Shown here: positions 56,428 to 64,000 of the stretch, piece after piece
How positions within the stretch are numbered: the first letter of the stretch is position 1
Layout of the letters: every line of letters starts with the position of its first letter
The notes under the pieces: generated by a model
Told to the model about the DNA's origin: nothing
Seen by the model: only the letters and a program-made list of their open reading frames with translations
Databases searched by the model: none
Assembly: GCF_001077815.2 (NCBI RefSeq)
Contig: NZ_CP011310.1
Location: 2,480,001 to 2,544,000, forward strand
Direction: 5' to 3'
DNA length: 64,000 nt
Origin: Aurantiacibacter atlanticus
Lineage (GTDB): Bacteria > Pseudomonadota > Alphaproteobacteria > Sphingomonadales > Sphingomonadaceae
Program-made: the position numbers and the translations under genes

Positions 56428-57702
56428 TTAGAAGCGGATCGAGATCGAACCGAAGAATTCGCGACCGTCGAGATCGTAGCCATTGCCAATTGATATGTTC
56501 GAAACGCCGAACACTTCATTGGTGTCGATCAGCGGGGGTGCTTCATCGAACAGGTTTGTCACACCCGCGCGCAGCGTAATGAAATCGCTGAATTCATACC
56601 GCATCGAGATGGTGTGGACGAAGTAATCGTCTGCATGGCCGACGCCGCGGCAGAACACACCGTCACCAACAACCACGCCATCCGGGGTGAAGACGCCGGA
56701 AACGTCATCATAGGTGCCCGAACCATTACCGAGGCAGGTATCGGAATTGAAGCCGGTGGGTTCGCCGTCAGGGCCACGGCCAAACACATCGCTGAATTCA
56801 TCGACGCCGCTTGCCGCCTGACTGGTCTTGCCAATCCAGCGGGTCTGCCATGTGAACATGAAGTCGCCATAGCCGACAGTGCCGATTGCACGGCCCGTCC
56901 AGCGCGGGAAGCCGAATTCACCGGTCTCCTCATCGAAATCGTCCTCGCCATCCTCAGAGACGAAGAGAGTGCTGCGTTCGATGAGGTGGTTGGCACGCAG
57001 GTTCAACCCGAGGTCGAGCACATCGCCGCCCATGGGGAATTCATAGCCAAAGGTGGCGTTGAAATCGAGACCACGGACCGTTTCCTTGTCCTGATTGAGG
57101 AAGGTCGGGAATGCCTGGCTAATCAGCGCACGTTCGCCCGACGAATAGCGAATCTGGTCACAGAAAACGCTGCGTACATCGTCATCATCAAGGTAACATT
57201 CGTCGATTGCATATTGTGCCGTCAGTTCTGCTATCGAATCTTCGACGATGATCGAATAATAGTTCACGTTGAACGACATATCGAATGCGCCGAAATTATC
57301 CGCCACAGCAATACCAGTGGTAAATGAGCGCGAGGTTTCCGGATCGAGATCCAGCGAACCCTGGTTGGCAACTTCGATGCTGCTGAGCTGGTCTGTGTTC
57401 GAACCGGCAGCGTTTACACCAACCGCTTCCGGATCCCGACCTTCACGTTCGCAGATTTCAAGGATACGCGGATCGCGATCATCATCCTGCGGCTGATAGC
57501 TACCATTCAGCGCGTCAAATGCCCCATTCGGAACGGCGCATGGATCGGAGATTTTGGTGAAGCCGGTTATCTGCGCGGCATCGAAATCGCCGACATCGCG
57601 GGGTGCCTCTGTTCCGAGGATTTTCAGAGGCGAAACGCTGGAGTAGGTGTCACGAACAACGCGCGAACCAGTGACGACGATTCGCTCCCAAGTATAATAA
57701 AA
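56428..57702 (-). pseudogene. TonB-dependent receptor remnant lacking its start, signal peptide, most of plug and half of barrel
   Basis: An open frame of 425 codons, bounded upstream by TGA at 57703-57705, encodes the end of a TonB-dependent outer-membrane receptor: barrel strands such as LRAGVTNLFDEAPPLID and the terminal ...FFGSISIRF ending in Phe. It begins with ERIVVTGSRVVRDTYSS, which resembles the start of the plug domain, and passes after about 25 residues into DVGDFDAAQITGFTKISDPC, which resembles a late barrel segment. This suggests an in-frame internal deletion. No ATG or credible start precedes the plug part; a GTG at 57306 would give only 292 residues without a signal peptide. 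Full receptors have about 900 residues. Substrate unknown. Confidence 0.8.
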
Positions 57703-57823
57703 TCAGTGTCTTTTGTAATTTCATTTCAAGACTAATTGCTCTGGCGGCGATCAATATGTGGTTTTTGATACAGGTTGAGCGGTCATCCTGATGCTTCAGG
57801 ACACCATGTGACCTGCGTCCTAC

Positions 57824-57869
57824 AAGCACGATAGGAGGGCAGGAAACCGCCTGCCCTCCTATCGTGCTT
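57824..57869 (-). terminator. Perfect 20-bp inverted repeat downstream of clpB
   Basis: The arms at 57824-57843 and 57850-57869 are perfectly complementary over 20 bp around a six-base loop. It lies 20 bases beyond the clpB stop and between clpB and the receptor remnant. There is no long T-tract on either side, but the stem is very stable, so a terminator or 3'-end stabiliser of clpB mRNA is likely. Confidence 0.7.
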
Positions 57870-57889
57870 TCATCCAGTTTTCCGGCTGT

Positions 57890-60469
57890 TCAAGTGACAG
57901 TCATTTCCAATTCGCCGTCACGGTCATCGATATGCACGGTGCTGCCATCGGGCACTTTGCCTGCCAGCAGTAGTTCAGCCAGAGGATCCTGCATGTAACG
58001 CTGCACGGCGCGCTTCAGCGGACGCGCACCATAGACAGGATCATAGCCTACACGGCCCAGCCAATTGCGCGCGCTTTCGGTGAGATCCAGGGTGATCTTG
58101 CGGTCCTTCAGCAGCTTTTGCACGCGCGCCACCTGTATCTCCACAATCGGAGCCATATGCTCCTGCCCCAATCGGTGAAACAGCACGATCTCATCCAGCC
58201 GGTTGAGGAATTCGGGGCGGAAATGGCCGCGCACCGTATCCATCACCTGATCTTCCACATCGGCCACCTTCTGGTCATCGCCGAGGTTTGAGAGATACTG
58301 GCTGCCAAGATTGCTGGTGAGGATGATGAGCGTGTGGCTGAAATCGACCTTGCGGCCCTGACCGTCGGTCAAATGACCATCGTCCAGCACCTGCAACAGC
58401 ACATTGAAGACATCGCTATGCGCTTTTTCCACCTCATCGAACAACACCACCTGATATGGCCTGCGCCGCACAGCTTCGGTCAACACCCCGCCTTCTTCAT
58501 ATCCGACATAACCCGGAGGCGCGCCGATCAGCCGGGCGACTGCGTGTTTCTCCATGAATTCGCTCATGTCGATGCGCACCATCGCCTGATCATCATCGAA
58601 CAGGAATGCCGCCAGCGTCTTGGTCAGCTCGGTCTTGCCGACACCGGTGGGGCCAAGAAAGAGGAAGCTGCCCAGCGGGCGATTGGGGTCCTGCAGCCCT
58701 GCCCGCGCGCGGCGCACGGCCTTGGACACGGCATTGACCGCCTGCTCCTGCCCGATAACCCGCTTGCCCAGCTCATCTTCCATCTTGAGCAGCTTTTCGC
58801 GCTCACCCTCCAGCATTTTCTCGATCGGCACTCCGGTCCAGCGGCTAACGACGGAGGCGATGTCATCCTCCGTCACCTCTTCGCGCAGAAGTGCGTTCTC
58901 AGTCGTTTCTCCGGCGGCGGCGAGTGCCTTTTCCAGTTCCGGAATGCGTCCGTAGGAAAGCTCGCCCGCCTTGGCGAGATCGCCGGCACGCTGGGCCTGT
59001 TCCAATTCGATCCGCGCCGCGTCCAGATCCTCCTTGATGCGCGCTTCGGCATTGATTTTGTCGCGCTCGTTCTGCCAACGCGTAGTCAGTTCGGAGGATT
59101 GCTGTTCAAGATTGGCCAGTTCCTCGCGCAGAGCATGAAGGCGATCTCTGCTTGTCTGGTCGGTCTCCTTGTCGAGCGCGGATTCCTCAATCTTGAGCTG
59201 GATGATACGCCGGTCGAGCGTTTCGATTTCTTCCGGCTTGCTTTCTACTTCCATCCGGATGCGGCTCGCCGCCTCATCCATCAGGTCAATCGCCTTGTCG
59301 GGCAGGAAACGGTCGGAAATATAGCGTTCGGAAAGCTGCGCTGCCGCAACGATTGCACCATCGGTGATGCGTACGCCGTGATGCAGTTCGTATTTTTCCT
59401 TGAGGCCGCGCAGGATCGATATGGTGTCCTCTACACTCGGTTCGTCCACGAATACGGGTTGAAACCGGCGTTGGAGCGCAGCATCCTTCTCGACATATTT
59501 CTGATATTCGTCGAGCGTGGTAGCCCCGATGGTGTGCAGTTCGCCGCGTGAAAGGGCGGGCTTCAGGAGGTTGGAGGCATCCATGCTGCCTTCGCTCGCA
59601 CCGGCACCGATCAGCGTGTGCATTTCGTCAATGAAAAGGATGATCTCACCTTCAGCGCCCTTCACCTCGTCAAGCACACTCTTGAGCCGCTCTTCAAACT
59701 CGCCGCGATATTTGGCGCCTGCGATCAGCGCGCCGAGATCAAGACTCATGAGGCGGCGATCCTTTAGGCTATCGGGCACGTCGCCATTGGCAATGCGCAG
59801 CGCAAGCCCTTCGGCAATCGCGGTCTTGCCAGTGCCGGGTTCGCCAATCAGCACGGGATTGTTCTTCGTCCTGCGGGCAAGGATTTGCACCGTGCGGCGA
59901 ATTTCCTCGTCGCGCCCGATTACAGGGTCGAGCTTGCCCTCACGCGCAGCCTCGGTCAGATCGCGGGCGTATTTTTTCATCGCATCATAGGCGGCTTCGG
60001 CATTGGCTGAATCAGCCGTCTTGCCCTGACGCAATTCATTGATCGCGATGTTGAGCGCCTGTGCGGTCAGTCCGGCCTCCGTCAAAGCTTTGCCCGCCTT
60101 GGTATCCTTGGCCATCACGAAAGCGAGCAGCAATCGCTCTACCGTGACATAACTGTCGCCGGCCTTATCTGAAATCTGTTCGGCCTGATCCAGAATGCGC
60201 ACGGCATCATTATCCAGCCCCGGCGTCGCTTGCGCACCAGAGCCTGACACCGCCGGAACCTGAGCCAGCAAGGCATCCACCTGCTGCACCGCAGCGCCTG
60301 GATTGCCACCAGCCCGCTGGATCAATCCGGCAGCCATCCCTTCTTCATCCTCGAGCAGCGCCTTCAATATATGTTCGGGTGAAATCCGCTGGTGATTGCT
60401 GCGGATAGCGACGGTCTGCGCGCTTTGGAGGAAGCCGCGTGCGCGATCTGTGAATTTATCGAGATTCAT
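57890..60469 (-). CDS. clpB: ClpB disaggregase
   Basis: Hexameric AAA+ chaperone that rescues aggregated proteins with DnaK. The 859-residue length matches the E. coli protein. Order of parts: Clp N-domain (1-145), first ATPase with [10 protein letters not shown], the long coiled-coil M-domain (about 405-525, [20 protein letters not shown]), second ATPase with [12 protein letters not shown] and arginine fingers. The ATG at 60469 has GAGGGA seven bases upstream. A heat-shock-type promoter is seen at 60500-60527. In-frame codons further upstream look non-coding. Confidence 0.98.
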   Translation of the reverse strand: MNLDKFTDRARGFLQSAQTVAIRSNHQRISPEHILKALLEDEEGMAAGLIQRAGGNPGAAVQQVDALLAQVPAVSGSGAQATPGLDNDAVRILDQAEQISDKAGDSYVTVERLLLAFVMAKDTKAGKALTEAGLTAQALNIAINELRQGKTADSANAEAAYDAMKKYARDLTEAAREGKLDPVIGRDEEIRRTVQILARRTKNNPVLIGEPGTGKTAIAEGLALRIANGDVPDSLKDRRLMSLDLGALIAGAKYRGEFEERLKSVLDEVKGAEGEIILFIDEMHTLIGAGASEGSMDASNLLKPALSRGELHTIGATTLDEYQKYVEKDAALQRRFQPVFVDEPSVEDTISILRGLKEKYELHHGVRITDGAIVAAAQLSERYISDRFLPDKAIDLMDEAASRIRMEVESKPEEIETLDRRIIQLKIEESALDKETDQTSRDRLHALREELANLEQQSSELTTRWQNERDKINAEARIKEDLDAARIELEQAQRAGDLAKAGELSYGRIPELEKALAAAGETTENALLREEVTEDDIASVVSRWTGVPIEKMLEGEREKLLKMEDELGKRVIGQEQAVNAVSKAVRRARAGLQDPNRPLGSFLFLGPTGVGKTELTKTLAAFLFDDDQAMVRIDMSEFMEKHAVARLIGAPPGYVGYEEGGVLTEAVRRRPYQVVLFDEVEKAHSDVFNVLLQVLDDGHLTDGQGRKVDFSHTLIILTSNLGSQYLSNLGDDQKVADVEDQVMDTVRGHFRPEFLNRLDEIVLFHRLGQEHMAPIVEIQVARVQKLLKDRKITLDLTESARNWLGRVGYDPVYGARPLKRAVQRYMQDPLAELLLAGKVPDGSTVHIDDRDGELEMTVT

Positions 60470-60499
60470 ATCGTGTCCCTCAAAATCTGTTCTCACGAG

Positions 60500-60527
60500 A
60501 GATAATGTTGCATTTCTGCAACACAAG
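60500..60527 (-). promoter_or_regulatory. Candidate RpoH (sigma-32) promoter of clpB
   Basis: On the minus strand CTTG at 60527-60524 is followed after 16 bases by CATTATCT (60507-60500), close to the alphaproteobacterial RpoH pattern CTTG-N16-18-CYTATNT. The spacer contains the inverted repeat GTTGCA-GAAA-TGCAAC (60522-60507). The -10 ends 30 bases before the clpB ATG. Heat-shock control is expected for clpB; promoter use is inferred. Confidence 0.5.
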
Positions 60528-60846
60528 GTCCGCGTGAAGGGATATTCATTTTGGCTTCCCTTTTGCTTTTGCCAAGGCCACGCCCGATCAGAAAATAGGT
60601 AAATGACCGAATGGCATCGACGAAGGGGAGAGTGGTCGATGGCGACAAACTCCGCAGAACAGTAGATGCATGCATGATAGGCAATTTGCCATTGTTGGCA
60701 GTCCGCCACAGCTGAAGCCGCGCTTCAACGCGCCGGGCCACGGACCAAGGTCCTTCTTCTCGTACGGATGGCCTACACACCATATGGGGGCCTGCAGGAA
60801 TTAGCCTGTGCGCCGCTAGGGGGTATCGGGCAGAAGGAATTTTATC
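60528..60846. other. Non-coding stretch between clpB promoter and the AarF gene
   Basis: About 320 bases between two divergent genes. Frames are open in places but none has recognisable protein sequence. No tRNA, repeat or terminator was found. AAGGA at 60835-60839 is the ribosome site of the kinase gene starting at 60847. Promoter elements of that gene should lie here but none is convincing. Confidence 0.4.
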
Positions 60847-62196
60847 TTGGAAGACGACACGGACAAGCCATTTCGCAGCCGCAAAGTGCCCAGCAGTCGC
60901 GCTGCCCGTATCGGAACCTTCGGGCGATTGGCTGGTGGTCTAGCGGGCGGTGTGCTGGCCGAAGGGGCACGGCGGCTTGCGCGCGGGGAAAGACCGCGAT
61001 TGCGCGATGTCATGCTTACCCCAGGCAATGCTATGCGCCTTGCTGATCGCCTGTCCCATTTGCGCGGTGCAGCGATGAAGCTGGGGCAGATGATCTCAAT
61101 GGATGCAGGCGACATGCTGCCGCCCGAACTTGCCCAGATCCTTGCCCGCGTGCGCGAACAGGCTGACAGGATGCCGCCAGCGCAATTGCGCGACGTGCTC
61201 GATACGCAATGGGGCACGGGTTGGCTCGCCGGTTTCGCCAGTTTCAACCCCCGCCCCATCGCTGCCGCGTCTATCGGTCAGGTCCATCGCGCCGTCAGCA
61301 AGGATGGCCGTGAACTGGCGATCAAGGTGCAATATCCGGGCGTCAGGCAAAGCATCGATGCCGATGTCGACAATGTCGCCACGCTCTTGCGCGTTTCAGG
61401 CTTGCTGCCCGCAGAACTCGACATTTCCTCGCTACTCGAAGAAGCAAAGCGGCAATTGCATGAAGAAGCCGATTACCTACGCGAGGGTGAAGAGATGATG
61501 CGCTATCGCGCACGGCTAGACGGTCATCCCGATTTCGTCGTGCCCGCGCTCGCGCCGGAATTTTCGACCGACCTTGTGCTGGCAATGGATTATTTGCCGG
61601 GCAAACCTGTGGAGGTGCTCGAAACCATGGCGCAGGATGAACGCGACCGGGTGACCGGCATGGTCATTGCGCTGGTCCTGCGCGAATTGTTCGAATTTGG
61701 CGTGATGCAGACTGATCCCAATTTCGCCAATTATCGCTATCAGCCCGATACCGGAAAACTGGTGCTGCTGGATTTCGGTGCCACCCGCGCTGTCGCCCCG
61801 CAGGTTGTTGAAACCTATCGCAGACTGTTCGCTGCAGGCCTTGATGAAGACCGTGCTTCCGTGCGCAAAGCGGCGGTGGAGGCCGGCTTCATCGGGCCAG
61901 GCGTGCTTGACGGGCATGGAGAGCGGCTGGACCGGATGATCGGCATTATCGTCAGTGAAATGAACCGTCCCGGCCCCTTCGACTTTGACGACCGCGCCTT
62001 TGTCTCGGTTTTGCGCGAAGAAGGCATGGAGATGGCGGCAGATCGCGCCACATGGCATATCCCCCCGGTCGAAGCGCTGTTTGTTCAGCGCAAGATCAGC
62101 GGCACAGCCTTGCTCGGCGCGCGGTTGAAAGCGCAGGTCGATGTGCGCGAAATGGTGCGGCCCTATGCGCACCCTGGCGGGCCCGAAGCGGGTTAG
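60847..62196 (+). CDS. AarF/ADCK (ABC1) family atypical kinase
   Basis: A 449-residue protein of the COQ8/UbiB-like family. The family-specific KxGQ motif is KLGQ at residues 78-81 in AAMKLGQMISMDAGDMLP. The alanine-rich nucleotide loop is AAASIGQVHRA, the ion-pair lysine is probably in LAIKVQYPGV, and the metal-binding part is LLDFGATRA. The C-terminal membrane helices of UbiB proper are not seen, so it is an AarF relative rather than clearly UbiB. The start is TTG at 60847 with AAGGA eight bases upstream. It overlaps the trmL 3' end by four bases. Confidence 0.88.
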   Translation: MEDDTDKPFRSRKVPSSRAARIGTFGRLAGGLAGGVLAEGARRLARGERPRLRDVMLTPGNAMRLADRLSHLRGAAMKLGQMISMDAGDMLPPELAQILARVREQADRMPPAQLRDVLDTQWGTGWLAGFASFNPRPIAAASIGQVHRAVSKDGRELAIKVQYPGVRQSIDADVDNVATLLRVSGLLPAELDISSLLEEAKRQLHEEADYLREGEEMMRYRARLDGHPDFVVPALAPEFSTDLVLAMDYLPGKPVEVLETMAQDERDRVTGMVIALVLRELFEFGVMQTDPNFANYRYQPDTGKLVLLDFGATRAVAPQVVETYRRLFAAGLDEDRASVRKAAVEAGFIGPGVLDGHGERLDRMIGIIVSEMNRPGPFDFDDRAFVSVLREEGMEMAADRATWHIPPVEALFVQRKISGTALLGARLKAQVDVREMVRPYAHPGGPEAG

Positions 62197-62648
62197 AACC
62201 GCCCCCGCAGCGCCTGATAGGCTGCCGCAGTAACGGTGTTGGCCAGATTGAGCGAACGAATATGGTTTGACCGCATCGGCAGATGAAATTCCCGCCCGCG
62301 ATGTGCCGCTCTCAATGGCTGGGGCAGGCCCACTGTTTCGCTGCCGAATACAAGAAAGGCATCGTCCGGATATTCCGGTGTGTAGAAACTGGTGGGAGCG
62401 TCATCTTCAAACAGGAACAATTGGTCGTCGCGCACCCGCCGCTGTGCCAGGAATTCTTCCCAGCTGGCAAATTCCGCCAGGCGCACATGCTGCCAGTAAT
62501 CCAGCCCGGCGCGTTTCAGCCGCGCATCGGTGATGGTGAAGCCATATGGCCGGATAAGCACCAGTTCCATGTCCAGTGCCACACAGGTGCGGCCCACCGC
62601 GCCGGTGTTACCGGGAATTTCCGGATGAACGAGGACGATGGAGGTCAG
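62193..62648 (-). CDS. trmL: TrmL, tRNA (cytidine/uridine-34 2'-O)-methyltransferase, apparent CTG start
   Basis: SPOUT methyltransferase that modifies the wobble base of tRNA-Leu. Knot motifs are visible: PEIPGNTGAVGRTC, VFGSETVGLPQ and RSLNLANTVTAAAYQAL. The N-terminal strand SIVLVHPEIPG is conserved but no ATG, GTG or TTG lies in frame before it; the first such codon, GTG at 62597, would delete this strand and the NTG loop. CTG at 62648 has AGGAG eight bases upstream and gives 151 residues, the normal family length, so I take CTG as the start. Its stop overlaps the convergent AarF gene. Confidence 0.85.
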   Translation of the reverse strand: MTSIVLVHPEIPGNTGAVGRTCVALDMELVLIRPYGFTITDARLKRAGLDYWQHVRLAEFASWEEFLAQRRVRDDQLFLFEDDAPTSFYTPEYPDDAFLVFGSETVGLPQPLRAAHRGREFHLPMRSNHIRSLNLANTVTAAAYQALRGRF

Positions 62649-62670
62649 CTTACCCGCTCCTGCGCAGCTA

Positions 62671-64000
62671 CTAGCCCAGCTTGTCCTTCAATATCTGATT
62701 CACAACCGTCGGATTGGCTTTGCCCTGCATTGCCTTCATCGTCTGGCCGACGAAGAAGCCGAACAGTTTGTCCTTGCCCGCCTTATACTGCTCTACCTTG
62801 TCGCCATTGGCAGCAATGATCGTGTCGATTGCAGCTTCGATAGCGCCAGTGTCGCTGACCTGCTTAAGCCCTTCTGCATCAGCAATTTCATCAGGTTCGC
62901 GGCCGGATTTAAGAACGATCTCGAAAATCTCTTTCGCCTGCCCGCCTGAAATCTCACCGGCATCCTGCATCTTGAGGATGGCGGCCTGCCTTGCGGCAGT
63001 GGCATGGGCTGCATGACCATCGTCACCCAGCGATTTCAGCACGCCGGGCGCCACTGAAAGCGACCAGTTGGCGACCTGCGTGGCCACCTTCGCCGCGGGT
63101 TTTCCGATAGCGCTCGCCGTCTCTGCCAGCAGCGTTTCAAAACGGGCAAATGTTTCCACCTCTGCGGTAAGTTCGCGGGCATTATAGGGCGTCAGCCCCA
63201 GATCCTTCTCATACCGTTGGCGCTTGGCATCGGGCAATTCGGGGAGGCTGGCGCGACATGCTTCAAGAAAGGCATCATCCAGTTCCAGCGGCAGCAAATC
63301 GGGATCTGGGAAATAGCGGTAATCATGCGCGTCTTCCTTGCTGCGCATGGAACGTGTGGTGCCAGTGCCCGGATCGAACAACCGCGTTTCCTGAATGATG
63401 GTCCCGCCATCTTCCAGCACATCGACCTGTCGCTGCGCCTCATGCTCAATTGTCTGCATCACGAAGCGCACCGAATTGACGTTCTTCGTTTCGGTCCGCG
63501 TTCCCAGTTCCGGATCGCCAACCTTGCGCACAGACACATTCACATCCGCGCGCATGGACCCTTCTTCCATATTGCCGTCACAACTGCCTACATAACGCAG
63601 TATGCTGCGTAGCTTGCGGACATAGGCCCCGGCTTCTGCTGGCGAAGTCATATCCGGACGGCTGACGATTTCCATCAGCGCCACGCCCGATCGGTTAAGA
63701 TCGACATAGGACATGGTGGGATGCTGATCATGCATCAGCTTGCCTGCATCCTGTTCAATATGGATGCGTTCAATTCCGATGATCTTGTCTTCAGGAATAC
63801 CGGCCTTTTCGTCCGCCTCAATCGTCAGCGCGCCTTCACCCACAATGGGGTGATAAAGCTGACTGATCTGATAGCCCTGGGGCAAATCGGCGTAGAAATA
63901 ATTCTTGCGGTCGAACCGGCTCCATTTGTGGATTTCCGCCTCTATCGCCATGCCGGTGCGCACGGCTTGGCGGACACATTCACGATTGGGCACGGGCAAC
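62671..64000 (-). CDS. gatB: GatB, aspartyl/glutamyl-tRNA amidotransferase subunit B (5' end outside window)
   Basis: Kinase/tRNA-binding subunit of GatCAB, which amidates misacylated Asp-tRNA-Asn and Glu-tRNA-Gln. About 443 residues are seen; about 50 N-terminal residues are cut by the window edge, so the true start is not visible. Conserved parts are [54 protein letters not shown] and [12 protein letters not shown], then the C-terminal helical and YqeY-like tail (about 295-442). trmL follows after 22 bases on the same strand. Confidence 0.97.
   Translation of the reverse strand, partial: LPVPNRECVRQAVRTGMAIEAEIHKWSRFDRKNYFYADLPQGYQISQLYHPIVGEGALTIEADEKAGIPEDKIIGIERIHIEQDAGKLMHDQHPTMSYVDLNRSGVALMEIVSRPDMTSPAEAGAYVRKLRSILRYVGSCDGNMEEGSMRADVNVSVRKVGDPELGTRTETKNVNSVRFVMQTIEHEAQRQVDVLEDGGTIIQETRLFDPGTGTTRSMRSKEDAHDYRYFPDPDLLPLELDDAFLEACRASLPELPDAKRQRYEKDLGLTPYNARELTAEVETFARFETLLAETASAIGKPAAKVATQVANWSLSVAPGVLKSLGDDGHAAHATAARQAAILKMQDAGEISGGQAKEIFEIVLKSGREPDEIADAEGLKQVSDTGAIEAAIDTIIAANGDKVEQYKAGKDKLFGFFVGQTMKAMQGKANPTVVNQILKDKLG

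Noticed and set aside
58334..59551. Long 405-codon open frame antisense to clpB
   Set aside because: It lies wholly within clpB, whose protein is fully conserved on the other strand; the translation resembles no family and reflects codon bias of a GC-rich gene.

Overview
The window looks like a chromosomal segment of an alphaproteobacterium of the order Sphingomonadales, most likely an Erythrobacteraceae member. The reasons are moderately high GC, heavy use of 1- and 4-base stop/start overlaps, the conserved blocks argS-SPOR-nagZ-scpA-scpB-tatABC and mraZ-rsmH-ftsL-ftsI-murE-murF, a bpt-tamA-tamB group, a class 2 argC, and secreted proteins of a type common in sphingomonads. This placement is inference from protein style and gene order; no 16S rRNA gene or tRNA was found.

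Layout. 1-6733: head of the division and cell-wall cluster on the minus strand (mraZ, rsmH, ftsL-like, ftsI, murE, murF cut by the window edge), preceded by an array of GGG pentamers at 10-bp spacing that looks like a MraZ operator. 6829-9451: a [2Fe-2S] ferredoxin, cysteine synthase and two envelope proteins of unknown role in one minus-strand operon. 9527-18854: AlkA-type glycosylase, S9 peptidase, phhB, ccmAB, a lipoprotein cytochrome c, map, an RsiV-like lipoprotein, an M17 aminopeptidase, an SH3-only protein and argC. 19153-20996: glnB-glnA with a possible sigma-54 promoter and a perfect terminator. 21202-23487: a GH24 lysozyme and two exported proteins. 23586-32207: tamB, tamA, bpt and ilvA on the minus strand. 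32368-34958: a dehydrogenase and a secreted amidohydrolase. 34968-42377: the long minus-strand argS-SPOR-nagZ-scpAB-tatABC operon and a lipoprotein. 42482-44871: ispH, thrB, rnhA. 44927-47313: a 58-residue YegP-type gene, an FAD oxidoreductase and an alpha/beta hydrolase.

47383-54817 is a Tad/Flp pilus cluster (cpaA, cpaB, cpaC, cpaD, cpaE, tadB, tadC) closed by a strong terminator. The ATPase gene cpaF, normally between cpaE and tadB, is absent; that junction is 71 bases long and carries a GC-rich hairpin. 54855-64000 holds a MarR regulator, mtnP, a decayed TonB-dependent receptor, clpB, an AarF/ADCK kinase, trmL (apparently starting at CTG) and gatB cut by the window edge.

Most of the window is housekeeping. 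No insertion sequence, prophage, CRISPR array or defence island was seen, and I do not claim a new system. The observations most worth checking are the five-copy MraZ-type operator, the Tad locus without CpaF, the TonB-receptor remnant with an apparent internal deletion, and the CTG start of trmL.
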